From NCBI RefSeq assembly GCF_900185725.1, contig NZ_FYAU01000020.1:62001-126000 (forward strand): a DNA stretch of 64,000 nucleotides, written 5' to 3'. The translations under genes and the position numbers were made by a program. This DNA is from Stappia sp. TSB10P1A (GTDB lineage Bacteria > Pseudomonadota > Alphaproteobacteria > Rhizobiales > Stappiaceae). Shown piece after piece: positions 1-9,446 of this stretch (positions are counted from its first letter, which is position 1; each line of letters begins with the position of its first letter). The notes below the pieces were generated by a model that saw only the letters and a program-made list of their open reading frames with translations, ran no database searches and was not told the DNA's origin.

Positions 1-802
1 GGATGCCGCGGACGATCTCCTCCACCGGCACGCCGAAGGTCTGGGGCATCTCGCCGCCATGGGCGTTGATGATGTCCTGGATCTCCTGCGGCACGGAGCT
101 GGAGCCGTGCATGACGAGATGCGTGTCCGGCAGCAGCGCGTGGATCTTCTCGATCACGTCCATGGCGAGGATGTCGCCGTCGGGCTTGCGCGTGAACTTG
201 TAGGCGCCATGCGAGGTGCCGCAGGCGATGGCGAGCGCGTCGACGCCGGTGCGGGCGACGAAATCGACCGCCTGGTCCGGGTCGGTCAGGAGCTGCGAAT
301 GGTCGAGCTTGCCCTCCGCGCCATGCCCGTCCTCGGCCTCGCTCTCGCCGGTCTCCAGACTGCCGAGCACGCCGAGTTCGCCCTCGACGCTGGCGCCGAC
401 CGCATGCGCCATCGCCGCCACCCTGGCGGTGATGGCGAGGTTGTAGTCGTAGGACGCCGGCGTTTTGGCATCGGCCATCAGGCTGCCATCCATCATCACC
501 GAGGTGAAGCCGTGGCGGATCGCCGAGAGGCAGGTCGCCTCGTCATTGCCGTGGTCCTGGTGCAGGCACAGGGGAATGTCCGGATAGAGCGCGGCGAGCG
601 CCTCGACCATGCGGGCCAGCATGATGTCGCGGGCATAGCCGCGGGCGCCCCGGCTGGCCTGCAGGATCACCGGCGCGTCGACGGCCTGCGCCGCCTCCAT
701 GATCGCCAGTCCCTGCTCCATGTTGTTGATGTTGAAGGCGGGCACGCCGTAGCCATGCTCTGCAGCATGGTCGAGGAGCTGCCTCAGGGTGATCAGTGCC
801 AT
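1..802 (-). CDS. cbbA: Fructose-bisphosphate aldolase class II, CbbA type (3' end cut by window)
   Basis: Cleaves or condenses fructose-1,6- and sedoheptulose-1,7-bisphosphate in the Calvin cycle. The first 267 residues are present; the C-terminal part lies beyond base 1. The start is fixed by the family-typical N-terminus [20 protein letters not shown]. The zinc/catalytic segment HQDHG is at residues 81-85, followed by a region with MDGS and later [11 protein letters not shown], both normal for class II aldolases. It is the last visible gene of the leftward operon fbp-cbbP-tkt-pgk-cbbA, with a 12-nt gap after pgk. Function is secure from the motifs and the operon; RuBisCO genes may follow outside the window. 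Confidence 0.95.
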   Translation of the reverse strand, partial: MALITLRQLLDHAAEHGYGVPAFNINNMEQGLAIMEAAQAVDAPVILQASRGARGYARDIMLARMVEALAALYPDIPLCLHQDHGNDEATCLSAIRHGFTSVMMDGSLMADAKTPASYDYNLAITARVAAMAHAVGASVEGELGVLGSLETGESEAEDGHGAEGKLDHSQLLTDPDQAVDFVARTGVDALAIACGTSHGAYKFTRKPDGDILAMDVIEKIHALLPDTHLVMHGSSSVPQEIQDIINAHGGEMPQTFGVPVEEIVRGI

Positions 803-814
803 GTCGTCCTCCCG

Positions 815-2008
815 TCAAGCCGCCGCATCGGCGCGCAGCAAGGCCTGGACGCCCGGAAGCGGGCGCCCTTCCAGCCACTCCAGAAAGGCTCCGCCGGCGG
901 CGGAGACATAGGTGAAGCTCTCCGCGACCCCGGCCGCGTTGAGCGCGGCGACCGTGTCGCCGCCGCCCGCCACGGTCACCGCCTGCCCGGCCTCGGTGAG
1001 GCCGGCGGCGAGGCGGGCGAGCGCCAGGGTCGCCCGGTCGAAGGGCTCGATCTCGAAGGCGCCGAGCGGGCCGTTCCACAAGATGGTGCGCGCGGTATCG
1101 AGCACCCGGCTGAAGGCGGCGAAGGCCTTGGGGCCGGCATCGAGGATCATCGCATCGGCGGGACAGGCGTCCGCCGGCACGGTCTCCGTCGGCGCATGGG
1201 CCCGGAACTCGCGCGCCACCACCAGATCCAGCGGCAGGTGGACGCGGCAGCCATGCGCCTCGGCGAGGGCGAGGATCTCCTCCACCGTGCCGGTCTGGTC
1301 GGGCTCGTGCAGCGACCGGCCCATCGGCATGCCGCCGGCGAACAGGAAGGTGTTGGCCATGCCGCCGCCGACGATCACATGGTCGAGGCGGGTGACGAGG
1401 TGTTTCAGCACCGCGATCTTGCTCGACACCTTCGCCCCGCCGACGATGGCGACAGAGGGACGCGCCGGCGCCTCGAGCGCGGCGGCGAGCGCGGCGAGCT
1501 CCTCCATCATCAGCGGCCCGGCGAAGGCCGGCAGCAGGCCGGCGATCGCCGCCGTGCTGGCATGGGCGCGGTGGGCGCAGGAAAAGGCGTCGTTGACATA
1601 AAGATCCCCGAGCGCGGCAAGACGCGCCGCCAGCACCGGATCGTTGCGCGCCTCGCCCTCCTCGAAGCGGATGTTCTCCACCAGCAGCGCTTCGCCGGGC
1701 CGCAGCCGGGCCGCGGCCTTGCCCGCCTCGTCGAGCGTCGTGAAGTCGACGGCGCAGCCGAGTGCCGCCGCAAGATCGCCGGCAAGCGGAGCCAGCGACG
1801 CACTCTCGTCGCGGCCCGTGGGCCGGCCGAGATGCGACAGCACGACCAGCGCCGCGCCACGAGCCAAGAGGGGCCGCATTCCGTCGGCGAAGCGGGTGAG
1901 GCGTGTCGCATCGCTGACCCGTCCGCCGGCCATCGGCACGTTGAGATCGGCCCGCACCACGAGCCGCCGGCCGGCCACATCGGCCTCGGTGATCGCGGCG
2001 ATGGTCAC
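815..2008 (-). CDS. pgk: Phosphoglycerate kinase
   Basis: Phosphorylates 3-phosphoglycerate to 1,3-bisphosphoglycerate in the Calvin cycle or runs in reverse in glycolysis. Family motifs are visible: RADLNVPM near the N-terminus, SHLGRP, GGAKVSSKIAVL in the middle and GGGDTVAAL near the C-terminus. I chose the GTG start at 2008 because a strong GGGGAGG ribosome site lies just upstream and the protein then begins TIAAITEADV as usual, giving 397 residues. An in-frame ATG at 2047 would give 410 residues. The gene sits 87 nt after tkt with the GTG start. Confidence 0.95.
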   Translation of the reverse strand: MTIAAITEADVAGRRLVVRADLNVPMAGGRVSDATRLTRFADGMRPLLARGAALVVLSHLGRPTGRDESASLAPLAGDLAAALGCAVDFTTLDEAGKAAARLRPGEALLVENIRFEEGEARNDPVLAARLAALGDLYVNDAFSCAHRAHASTAAIAGLLPAFAGPLMMEELAALAAALEAPARPSVAIVGGAKVSSKIAVLKHLVTRLDHVIVGGGMANTFLFAGGMPMGRSLHEPDQTGTVEEILALAEAHGCRVHLPLDLVVAREFRAHAPTETVPADACPADAMILDAGPKAFAAFSRVLDTARTILWNGPLGAFEIEPFDRATLALARLAAGLTEAGQAVTVAGGGDTVAALNAAGVAESFTYVSAAGGAFLEWLEGRPLPGVQALLRADAAA

Positions 2009-2095
2009 GGCCGCCTCCCCGGCAGGTGCGGCTCGAAGGGCCGACATGCCGATCCGGCGCGGCCGAGCCCGGCGGTTGCAGTCCTTGCGCTCATC

Positions 2096-4075
2096 TCATC
2101 CCCTCCCAAGCTGCCGCGCGGCCGCGACGACGGACGGCACGGTGATGTTGAAATGCTCGTAGAGCCGGGCGGCCGGGGCCGAGGCGCCGAACCCGCTCAT
2201 GCCGATAAAGGCGTCGCCCGGCCGCAGCATCGTCCCGTCCCAGCCCTGGCGGATGGCGGCCTCGATGCCGACGCGCGGCGCCTCGCCGAGCACCTCGGCG
2301 CGATAGGCGGGGTCCTGCGCGGCGAAGAGCTCGAAACAGGGGGCTGACACGACGGCGGCGGCGATGCCCGCAGCGGCAAGCTGGTCCGCGGCGCCGATCG
2401 CGATCTCCACCTCCGAGCCGGTGGCGATCAGCGTCACGTCGCGCCGCACCGGCGCGCGCAGCAGATAGGCACCGCGCGCGCTGGCATTGACCGCCGCGCT
2501 GTCGCGCTGCAGCGGCAGCCCCTGGCGCGACAGCACCAGCAGGCTCGGCCGCCGCGTCTGGGCCAGCGCGATCTCCCAGGCCTCGGCGGTCTCCACCGCA
2601 TCGCAGGGCCGCAGGACCAGAAGGTCCGGAATGGCGCGAAGGCTGGCGACATGCTCGACCGGCTGATGGGTCGGCCCGTCTTCGCCAAGGCCGATGGAGT
2701 CGTGCGTCATGACATGGATGACCGGCACGCCCATCAGCGCGGCGAGACGGATCGACGGCCGGGCATAGTCGGCAAAGGCAAGGAAGGTGCCGCCATAGGG
2801 ACGCACCAGGCCGTGCAGCGCGAGACCGTTCATGGCGGCGGCCATGCCGTGCTCGCGGATGCCGTAATGGATGTAGCGGCCGGCATAGTCGCCGGGCCGG
2901 ATGGCGGCCATGCCTTTCGGTCGGGTCAGGTTGGAGCCGGTCAGATCGGCCGAGCCGCCGACCGCAAAGGGCAGCGCGTCGGCGACGACCTGAAGGGCCA
3001 TCTCGCTGGCCTTGCGCGTCGCCACCGCCGGCCGCTCGTCGAGCAGCCGCTGCTTGTGCTCCCGCATCGCCGCCGCAAGGGCGCCGGTGTCGCGCGCAAG
3101 GGCTGCGGCGAAGGCGTCGCGGTTCGGCGAACCGGCCAGCCGGCCGCGCCAGTCGGCATGGGCACCGGCGCCCCGCGCCGCGATCCCGCCCCAGGCCGAG
3201 TAGACATGGGCGGGGATCTCGAAGGGCGCGTGCGGCCAGTCGAGCGCCTGGCGCGCCGCGGCGATCTCGTCCGGCCCGAGCGGGGCGCCGTGCACGTCGT
3301 GGCTGCCCTGCTTGTTGGGCGCGCCGTAGCCGATGACGGTGCGGCAGCAGACGAGGCTGGGGCGCGGGTCGGCACGGGCCGCCTCGATGGCGCGCGCGAT
3401 ATCCTCCCGGTCGTGTCCGTCGCAGCGGACCACGTGCCAGCCGGCGGCGGCGAAGCGGGCGCCCTGGTCGGTGGAGGTGGAGAGGTCGGTGTCGCCGTCG
3501 ATGGTGATGCGGTTGTCGTCCCACAGCACCACGAGACGGCCGAGCCGCAGATGGCCGGCCATGTCGATCGCCTCGTGGCTGATCCCTTCCATCAGGCAGC
3601 CGTCGCCGGCGATCACATAGGTCCAGTGGTCGACGAGATCAGGAAAGCGGGCGGCGCCCATCCGCTCGCCCAGGGCCATCCCGACGGCGGTGGCAAGCCC
3701 CTGGCCGAGCGGGCCGGTGGTGACCTCGACGCCGAGGGCATGGCCGTATTCCGGATGGCCGGCGGTGCGGCTGCCGAGCTGCCGGAAGGCGCGGATCTGG
3801 TCCATCCCCATGTCCGGATAGCCGAGCAGATGGTTGATCGCGTAGAGCAGCATCGAGCCGTGCCCGGCCGACAGCACGAAGCGGTCGCGGTTCGGCCAGT
3901 CGGCGGCCGCCGGATCGAGGGTGATGAAGCGGTTGAAGAGCACCGTCGCGACATCCGCCATGCCCATCGGCATGCCGGGATGGCCGGAGCCGGCCGCCTG
4001 GACCGCGTCCATGGCAAGGGCGCGCAGGGCATTGGCCATGAGCCGTTCGTCGGCCCGCAGAAGCTGGGTCGTCAT
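2096..4075 (-). CDS. tkt: Transketolase
   Basis: Thiamine-diphosphate enzyme that moves two-carbon ketol units between sugar phosphates in the Calvin and pentose phosphate pathways. The 659-residue length is normal. The TPP motif begins [13 protein letters not shown] and ends in WDDN. The central pyrimidine-binding part contains [10 protein letters not shown] and [16 protein letters not shown]. It is co-directional with cbbP (43-nt gap) and pgk and is part of the CBB operon, so it is the cbbT of this organism. The sequence shows no sign of damage. Confidence 0.96.
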   Translation of the reverse strand: MTTQLLRADERLMANALRALAMDAVQAAGSGHPGMPMGMADVATVLFNRFITLDPAAADWPNRDRFVLSAGHGSMLLYAINHLLGYPDMGMDQIRAFRQLGSRTAGHPEYGHALGVEVTTGPLGQGLATAVGMALGERMGAARFPDLVDHWTYVIAGDGCLMEGISHEAIDMAGHLRLGRLVVLWDDNRITIDGDTDLSTSTDQGARFAAAGWHVVRCDGHDREDIARAIEAARADPRPSLVCCRTVIGYGAPNKQGSHDVHGAPLGPDEIAAARQALDWPHAPFEIPAHVYSAWGGIAARGAGAHADWRGRLAGSPNRDAFAAALARDTGALAAAMREHKQRLLDERPAVATRKASEMALQVVADALPFAVGGSADLTGSNLTRPKGMAAIRPGDYAGRYIHYGIREHGMAAAMNGLALHGLVRPYGGTFLAFADYARPSIRLAALMGVPVIHVMTHDSIGLGEDGPTHQPVEHVASLRAIPDLLVLRPCDAVETAEAWEIALAQTRRPSLLVLSRQGLPLQRDSAAVNASARGAYLLRAPVRRDVTLIATGSEVEIAIGAADQLAAAGIAAAVVSAPCFELFAAQDPAYRAEVLGEAPRVGIEAAIRQGWDGTMLRPGDAFIGMSGFGASAPAARLYEHFNITVPSVVAAARQLGRG

Positions 4076-4118
4076 CGTCTGTCCTTTTCAAAAAAGGGCG
4101 CGGCAGCCGTCCGGCGGG

Positions 4119-4991
4119 TCAGGCCCGCTTGGCGTCGCGGATCAGCCGCTCGATCAGCGGCGTCAGGATCAACTGCATGGCGAGATCCATCTTGTTGCCT
4201 GGAATGACGATCGAGTTGGCCCGGCTCATCCAGGAGCCGTGGATCATCGTCGTCAGGTAGGGGAAATCGATGCCACGCGGATTCTTGAAGCGGATGACCA
4301 CGAGGCTTTCGTCCGGCGTCGGGATCCAGCGGGCGATGAAGGGGTTCGAGGTGTCGACCACCGGCACGCGCTGGAAGTTGATGTCGGTCTGGGTGAACTG
4401 CGGGCAGATGCAGTGCACATAGGCATGCATGCGGCGCAGGATCGTGTCGGTCACCGCCTCCGTCGAGTAGCCCCGATGGGCGCGGTCGCGGTGGATCTTC
4501 TGGATCCATTCGAGGTTGATCACCGGCACGACGCCGATCTTCAGGTCGGCATGGCGGGCGATGTCGATATCCTCGGCGACGACGGCTCCGTGCAGCCCCT
4601 CGTAGAACAGCAGGTCGCTCTGGTCCCGGAACGGCGCCCAGGCGGTGAAGTTGCCCGGCGCGACGCCGGTCTTCGCAGCCTCGATCTCGTCATGGACATA
4701 GGTGCGGGTGCGCCCGCGCCCGGTCGCGCCATACTCGCGGAAGACGCTCTCCAGCTCCTTGAGCTCGTTGGCCTCGAACGAGAAGTGGGAGAAGGTGAAG
4801 TCGCCCGACGCGACCCGGCGCTCCAGTTCCGCGCGCATGTCGGCGCGGTTGTAGCGGTGAAAGGCGTCGCCCTCGATCGACACCGCGGTGATGCCTTCCC
4901 GCCGGAAGATCTGGTCGAAGGTGGTCTTCACCGTCGAGGTGCCGGCGCCCGAGGAACCGGTGACCGAGATGATGGGATGCTTCTGGCTCAT
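4119..4991 (-). CDS. cbbP: Phosphoribulokinase
   Basis: Makes ribulose-1,5-bisphosphate from ribulose-5-phosphate and ATP, the committed step that supplies RuBisCO. At 290 residues it has the size of the bacterial class I enzyme. The P-loop GSSGAGTS is at residues 12-19. Further family segments include HRYNRADM, HFSFEANEL and FYEGLHGAVV. It starts 6 nt after the stop of fbp, so the two are translated as neighbours. Its presence is the strongest sign that the organism fixes CO2 by the Calvin cycle, although no RuBisCO gene is in the window. Confidence 0.97.
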   Translation of the reverse strand: MSQKHPIISVTGSSGAGTSTVKTTFDQIFRREGITAVSIEGDAFHRYNRADMRAELERRVASGDFTFSHFSFEANELKELESVFREYGATGRGRTRTYVHDEIEAAKTGVAPGNFTAWAPFRDQSDLLFYEGLHGAVVAEDIDIARHADLKIGVVPVINLEWIQKIHRDRAHRGYSTEAVTDTILRRMHAYVHCICPQFTQTDINFQRVPVVDTSNPFIARWIPTPDESLVVIRFKNPRGIDFPYLTTMIHGSWMSRANSIVIPGNKMDLAMQLILTPLIERLIRDAKRA

Positions 4992-4997
4992 GGATGG

Positions 4998-6008
4998 TCA
5001 GCTCCGGAACAGGCCGCGCTTGCCGAACAGGGCGGCATCGCCCGCCTCGGCAAGGTCGTGATAGGCGGTGACGCGGGCGATCTTCTCCGCGCTGCCGAAA
5101 ACGAAGGGGGTGCGGGCATGCAGGCCGGCGGCCGACTGCCGCATCAGGTCGTCGATGCCGTCGGTGGCGCTGCCGCCGGCCTGGGTGACCAGAAAGGCGA
5201 TCGGCGCGCATTCGTAGAGGAAGCGCAGCCGGCCCTTCTCGTAGCCCTTGCGCCGGTCGGCCGGGTAGAGAAACACCCCGCCGCGGGTGAGGATGCGATG
5301 CGCCTCGGCCACCAGCGAGGCGACCCAGCGCATGTTGAAGCCCTGGCCGTTGCGGCTGAGGGCGCCGGTCACCATGTCGTCGATGAAGGCCCGGATCGGC
5401 GCGTCCCAGTGATGGTAGTTCGAGGCGTTGATGGCGTATTCGCTGGTCCGGGGCGGGATCGTCATCTTCGCGGCGGCCGGACGGAAGCAGCCCCGCTCCC
5501 GGTCGAGCGTGAACTTCAGCACGCCCTCGCCATGGGTGACGACCAGCAGGGTCTGCGGGCCGTAGATGATGTAGCCGGCGGCGATCTGCTCGTTTGCCGG
5601 GCGCAGGAAGCTCGCCTCGGCGCTGCCCTCGGCGGGATAGATCGAGAAGATCGTCCCGATCGAGACGTTGACGTCGATGTTCGACGAACCGTCCAGGGGG
5701 TCGATGGCGAGCGCCAGGCTGCCGCCGTCCGACATCTCCAGGATGTCCTCCTGCTCTTCCGAGGCGAGGTAGCGGATGGCGGAGCCGCGCAGGGCGTCGA
5801 TGAAGGCCTCGTCGGCGATCACGTCGAGCAGCTTCTGCCGGTCGCCGCCGGCGTTCTCCTCGCCGGAATTCGAGCCGAGATCGCGGGCCGCGTCTCCGGC
5901 AGCGATGAGGCGAGACAGGGCCGCGCCGGTGCGGCAAAGACGCTCCAGCACGTCCTGCAAGGCCGCCGACACGGCGAGTGTCGGCAGGATCTGCTCCTCG
6001 GGCCGCAT
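4998..6008 (-). CDS. fbp: Fructose-1,6-bisphosphatase class 1
   Basis: Hydrolyses fructose-1,6-bisphosphate; in CBB operons it serves RuBP regeneration (also named cbbF). The metal-binding signature [10 protein letters not shown] is at residues 103-112, with the acidic EEQED segment at 84-88. The length of 336 residues is normal. It is the first gene of the leftward CBB operon and lies back-to-back with cbbR across a 98-bp intergenic region holding a candidate CbbR operator, so transcription probably starts just upstream of it. Confidence 0.96.
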   Translation of the reverse strand: MRPEEQILPTLAVSAALQDVLERLCRTGAALSRLIAAGDAARDLGSNSGEENAGGDRQKLLDVIADEAFIDALRGSAIRYLASEEQEDILEMSDGGSLALAIDPLDGSSNIDVNVSIGTIFSIYPAEGSAEASFLRPANEQIAAGYIIYGPQTLLVVTHGEGVLKFTLDRERGCFRPAAAKMTIPPRTSEYAINASNYHHWDAPIRAFIDDMVTGALSRNGQGFNMRWVASLVAEAHRILTRGGVFLYPADRRKGYEKGRLRFLYECAPIAFLVTQAGGSATDGIDDLMRQSAAGLHARTPFVFGSAEKIARVTAYHDLAEAGDAALFGKRGLFRS

Positions 6009-6072
6009 CGTTTCCTCCCAGATATGCTGCCTTGGTCGTGCAGTCTTGCCTTGCCGGGTCTTTCGTGAAAAT

Positions 6073-6085
6073 TTAATAATTCTTA
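6073..6085. promoter_or_regulatory. Candidate CbbR operator between fbp and cbbR
   Basis: The divergent region 6009-6106 contains an AT-rich block in otherwise GC-rich DNA. Within it TTA-N7-TTA fits the TNA-N7-TNA pattern of LysR-type CbbR operators. It lies about 20 bp before the cbbR start and 65 bp from the fbp start. The match is short, so this is a candidate only. Confidence 0.4.
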
Positions 6086-6106
6086 TTTCGGAGAAGGATT
6101 TTTTGA

Positions 6107-7054
6107 ATGTACCATCTGGACGCGGTGACGCTGAAGCAGTTGCGGGCGCTGGCTGCCGTCGATCGCCACGGCAGCATGGCGGCGGCCGGCGCCGCGCTCG
6201 GCCTGACCCCGCCGGCGGTGCACAGCCAGCTCAAGGCGCTGGAACAGGCCTTTGGCCTTGCCTTGCTGCAGCGCAGTTCAGACGCCGCCGGATCGAGCCT
6301 GACGGAAGAGGGGCGGGTGTTGCTGGAAGCCCATGTGCGGATCGATACGGCGCTGACGCAGGCGGCGCAGGAGATTCGCGCCCTGTCGGAGGGGCTGGCC
6401 GGGCGGGTGACCCTCGGGGTCGTCTCGACGGGCAAGTATTTCGCGCCGCGGCTGGTCAAGACCCTGCACACGCTGATCCCCAACATCGAGCTGGTGCTGC
6501 GCGTCGGCAACCGAGACCAGGTCATCCGCGACCTGGAGAACCGGGCGGTCGATCTCGCCATCATGGGGCGCCCGCCGCGCCAGCCGCTGGTCGAGGCGTC
6601 GGCGCTCGGCGAGCATCCGCATGGGTTGATCGCGCCGCCGGACCATCCGCTTGCCGGACGCCCGGCCCTGTCCGCCGCAGATCTCCTCGGCGAGACGCTG
6701 ATCTCCCGCGAGCCGGGGTCGGGAACCCGCATCCTGATGACGCGCTATCTCGACCGGCTGGGCGACGGGCAGGTGTTCCGCCTGGTGGAGATGGGCTCCA
6801 ACGAGACCATCAAGCAATCGGTGATGGCGGGGCTGGGACTTGCGTTCCTGTCGCTGCACACCGTGACGGAGGAACTGCGCCACGGACAACTGGTCATGCT
6901 GGCCGCGCCGCAACTGCCGATCCTGCGCCACTGGTTCCTGGTGCACCGGGCGGAATATCCGCTCCGGCCGGCGGCAAAATCCGTCGCCGAGGCCGTGCTC
7001 GGGCTGAAGGGCACCTATCTGCCGGCCGTCCACGGGCTTTCGGATGACGGCTGA
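6107..7054 (+). CDS. cbbR: LysR-type regulator of the Calvin operon, CbbR
   Basis: Transcription activator expected to sense a Calvin-cycle metabolite and switch on the divergent fbp operon. The N-terminal winged helix-turn-helix spans about residues 1-65 and includes [33 protein letters not shown]; the co-inducer domain follows (about 90-300). The length of 315 residues is normal for CbbR. The start is preceded by GGAGAAGGA. Assignment as CbbR rests on the family plus the divergent position at the CBB operon. Confidence 0.9.
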   Translation: MYHLDAVTLKQLRALAAVDRHGSMAAAGAALGLTPPAVHSQLKALEQAFGLALLQRSSDAAGSSLTEEGRVLLEAHVRIDTALTQAAQEIRALSEGLAGRVTLGVVSTGKYFAPRLVKTLHTLIPNIELVLRVGNRDQVIRDLENRAVDLAIMGRPPRQPLVEASALGEHPHGLIAPPDHPLAGRPALSAADLLGETLISREPGSGTRILMTRYLDRLGDGQVFRLVEMGSNETIKQSVMAGLGLAFLSLHTVTEELRHGQLVMLAAPQLPILRHWFLVHRAEYPLRPAAKSVAEAVLGLKGTYLPAVHGLSDDG

Positions 7055-7122
7055 CGGGAGCGGCGCACGGTGCCCATTTCCACGACCGCGCCGGAGGGGT
7101 AAGGTGCCGCCTGGAGGAAACG

Positions 7123-8457
7123 ATGGCCCAGCAGATAACACTTGATCCGGCGCAGCGCCCGAACGCGCTCAGCGACGAGGTCTGGATGGAGGTGCTGTCC
7201 GCCGTCGACCGGACCTATGCCGACCTTGTCGAGTATCAGGAACGGCTGGAGCGGCAGAACGCCGAGCTGGAGGCGATGCGCCGGTTCCTGGCCTCGATCC
7301 TCGCCTCCGTGTCCGACGTGCTGATCATCCTCGACCGCAACGGCGACATCGAGGAGACCTCGGCCTCCTTGCTGCGTCATCTCGGCGTCGAGCACGACCA
7401 GGTGACCGGGCGTCCGGTGGCCAGCCTCTTCGTGCGCGACGAGCAGGCGGCGCTGGCCGGCGCGATGACGCGGGTGATGCAGACCCGCCAGCCGGAGACC
7501 ATCGAGGCGCATCTGGTGGCTGAGGCCGGCGCGATGCCGCTGGAGCTGAACCTTGCCCCGCGCCTCGACGAGCGCGGCCGGCTCGCCGGTCTCGTCCTGT
7601 CCGGCCGCTCCGTCGGCGAGCTCCGGCAGGCCTATTCGGCGCTGGCCCGCAGCCATGACGAGCTGAAAGCCGCCCAGGCGCAACTGGTGCGCAACGAGAA
7701 GCTGGCCTCGCTCGGCCGCCTGCTCGCCGGCGTCGCCCACGAGCTCAACAATCCGATCAGCTTCGTCTATGCCAATGCCCATGCGCTGGAGCGCTACACC
7801 GGCAAGTTCGAGACCTATTTCCAGCGGGTCCAGGAGGGGGCGGGGCGCGAGGAACTCGTCGCCTTGCGCGAGCAATTGCGGCTCGACCGCGAGGTGCGCA
7901 ACCTGCGCGAGGCGGTGCAGGGCGCGCGCGAGGGGGCCGAGCGCGTGCGCGACATCGTCGAGGACCTGCGGCGTCTGTCCGCCGACGGCGCGGGCGAGAT
8001 GGTGCCGTTCGATCTGGTCGAGACGACGGCGGTTGCCGCCAACTGGGTGTTGCGCGGTGCCCGCCGGCCGGTCGCGGTGGCGGTCTCCGGCCGCGAGCGG
8101 CTGATGGCCGTCGGCCGGCCGGGGCACATCCAGCAGGTGATCATGAACCTCGTCCAGAACGCGGTCGACGCGCTGGAGGGGCAGGCGGACGCGCGGATCG
8201 AGATCCGCCACGAACTGGTCGACGGCTACGCCAGGGTCAGCGTCAGCGACAACGGCGCGGGCGTGCCGGCGAGCCTGCAGCACGAGATCTTCGACCCGTT
8301 CTTCACCACCAAGCCGGTCGGCAGCGGCACCGGGCTCGGCCTGTCGATCAGCCACAAGATCGCCGAAGAGCATGGCGGTCGCCTGCGCCTGTGTCCGGCG
8401 AGCCGCGGCGCCTGTTTTCAACTCGATCTGACCCCGGCGGAGGAAGGCGGGCGATGA
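7123..8457 (+). CDS. hupT: Hydrogen-responsive sensor histidine kinase HupT
   Basis: Cytoplasmic kinase that, in R. capsulatus, works with the H2 sensor HupUV and phosphorylates HupR. The 444 residues show a PAS-like domain (about 52-165), the phospho-acceptor box VAHELNNPI with His206, an N-box NLVQNAVDAL, and ATP-binding motifs DNGAGVP and GTGLGLSIS. There is no membrane segment. The start follows the ribosome site GGAGG. Its stop overlaps the hupU start (ATGA), which points to coupled translation with the sensor hydrogenase it partners. Confidence 0.93.
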   Translation: MAQQITLDPAQRPNALSDEVWMEVLSAVDRTYADLVEYQERLERQNAELEAMRRFLASILASVSDVLIILDRNGDIEETSASLLRHLGVEHDQVTGRPVASLFVRDEQAALAGAMTRVMQTRQPETIEAHLVAEAGAMPLELNLAPRLDERGRLAGLVLSGRSVGELRQAYSALARSHDELKAAQAQLVRNEKLASLGRLLAGVAHELNNPISFVYANAHALERYTGKFETYFQRVQEGAGREELVALREQLRLDREVRNLREAVQGAREGAERVRDIVEDLRRLSADGAGEMVPFDLVETTAVAANWVLRGARRPVAVAVSGRERLMAVGRPGHIQQVIMNLVQNAVDALEGQADARIEIRHELVDGYARVSVSDNGAGVPASLQHEIFDPFFTTKPVGSGTGLGLSISHKIAEEHGGRLRLCPASRGACFQLDLTPAEEGGR

Positions 8458-9446
8458 ACCTCCTTTGGCTGCAAAGTGCGGGATGCGGCGGCTGTACCAT
8501 GTCGCTGCTCTGCGCGGAAAATCCCAACGTTTTCGAGCTGCTGTCCGACGCGGGCCTGCGGGTGCTGTGGCATCCCGCGCTCAGCCTGGAGACGGGCGCC
8601 GAAGTGAGGTCGCTGCTCGGCGACATCGTCGAGGGGCGCCTGGCGCTCGACATCCTCTGCGTGGAAGGGGCCATCGCGCGCGGGCCGCGCGGCACCGGCC
8701 GCTACCAGATGCTCTCGGGCACGGGCGTCTCCATGCTCGACTGGGTGCGCCAGCTCGCCCCGCTTGCCGGTCATGTCGTCGCCGTCGGCTCCTGCGCGGC
8801 CTATGGCGGCATCACCTCTGCCGGCGGCAACCCCTCCGACGCGGCCGGGCTGCAATACGAGGGCGCCCATGCCGGCGGCATCCTGGCGCCGGATTTCCGG
8901 GGCCGGCTCGGCCTTCCGGTGATCAACGTCGCCGGCTGCCCGACCCATCCGGACTGGGTGAGCGAGACCCTGTTGCTGCTGAAGGCGGGCGTCTTCGGCG
9001 CCGGCGACATGGACGCGCTCGGCCGGCCGAGGTTCTATGCCGACCATCTGGTCCATCACGGCTGCCCGAAGAACGAGTTCTACGAGTACAAGGCGAGCGC
9101 GCGGGAGCTGTCCGAGATCGGCTGCATGATGGAGCATCTGGGCTGCGTCGGCACCCAGGCGGTCGGCGACTGCAACATCCGGCCGTGGAACGGGGAGGGC
9201 TCCTGCACGCGCGGCGGCTATCCCTGCATCGCCTGCACCGCGCCGGAATTCGAGGAGCCGCGCCACCCCTTCACCGAGACGCCGAAGATCGCCGGCATCC
9301 CTGTCGGCCTGCCCTCCGACATGCCCAAGGCCTGGTTCATGGCGCTGGCCTCGCTGTCCAAGGCGGCAACGCCCCAGCGCATCGCCCGCAATGCGGTCGC
9401 CGACCGCGTCATGGTTCCTCCGACGATCCGCAAGCCGCGCAGATGA
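8454..9446 (+). CDS. hupU: Regulatory (H2-sensing) [NiFe]-hydrogenase small subunit HupU
   Basis: Small subunit of the cytoplasmic H2 sensor. The start is the ATG overlapping the hupT stop, giving 330 residues; an upstream in-frame start would invade hupT. There is no Tat signal, as expected for regulatory hydrogenases. Proximal-cluster ligands include Cys11 and Cys14 (SAGCGGCTM) and Cys114 (GSCAAYGG). Glycines occupy the positions that are extra cysteines in HupS here, so it should carry an ordinary [4Fe-4S] proximal cluster. It overlaps hupV by 4 nt. Confidence 0.95.
   Translation: MNLLWLQSAGCGGCTMSLLCAENPNVFELLSDAGLRVLWHPALSLETGAEVRSLLGDIVEGRLALDILCVEGAIARGPRGTGRYQMLSGTGVSMLDWVRQLAPLAGHVVAVGSCAAYGGITSAGGNPSDAAGLQYEGAHAGGILAPDFRGRLGLPVINVAGCPTHPDWVSETLLLLKAGVFGAGDMDALGRPRFYADHLVHHGCPKNEFYEYKASARELSEIGCMMEHLGCVGTQAVGDCNIRPWNGEGSCTRGGYPCIACTAPEFEEPRHPFTETPKIAGIPVGLPSDMPKAWFMALASLSKAATPQRIARNAVADRVMVPPTIRKPRR

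Noticed and set aside
59-2347. Long open frame on the + strand over the aldolase and phosphoglycerate kinase genes.
   Set aside because: It is the antisense shadow of GC-rich genes; the minus strand encodes clear enzymes.
2651-6068. Long open frames on the + strand opposite transketolase, phosphoribulokinase and fbp.
   Set aside because: Composition is that of an antisense shadow (Arg/Gly/Ala/His-rich) and the opposite strand has conserved proteins.
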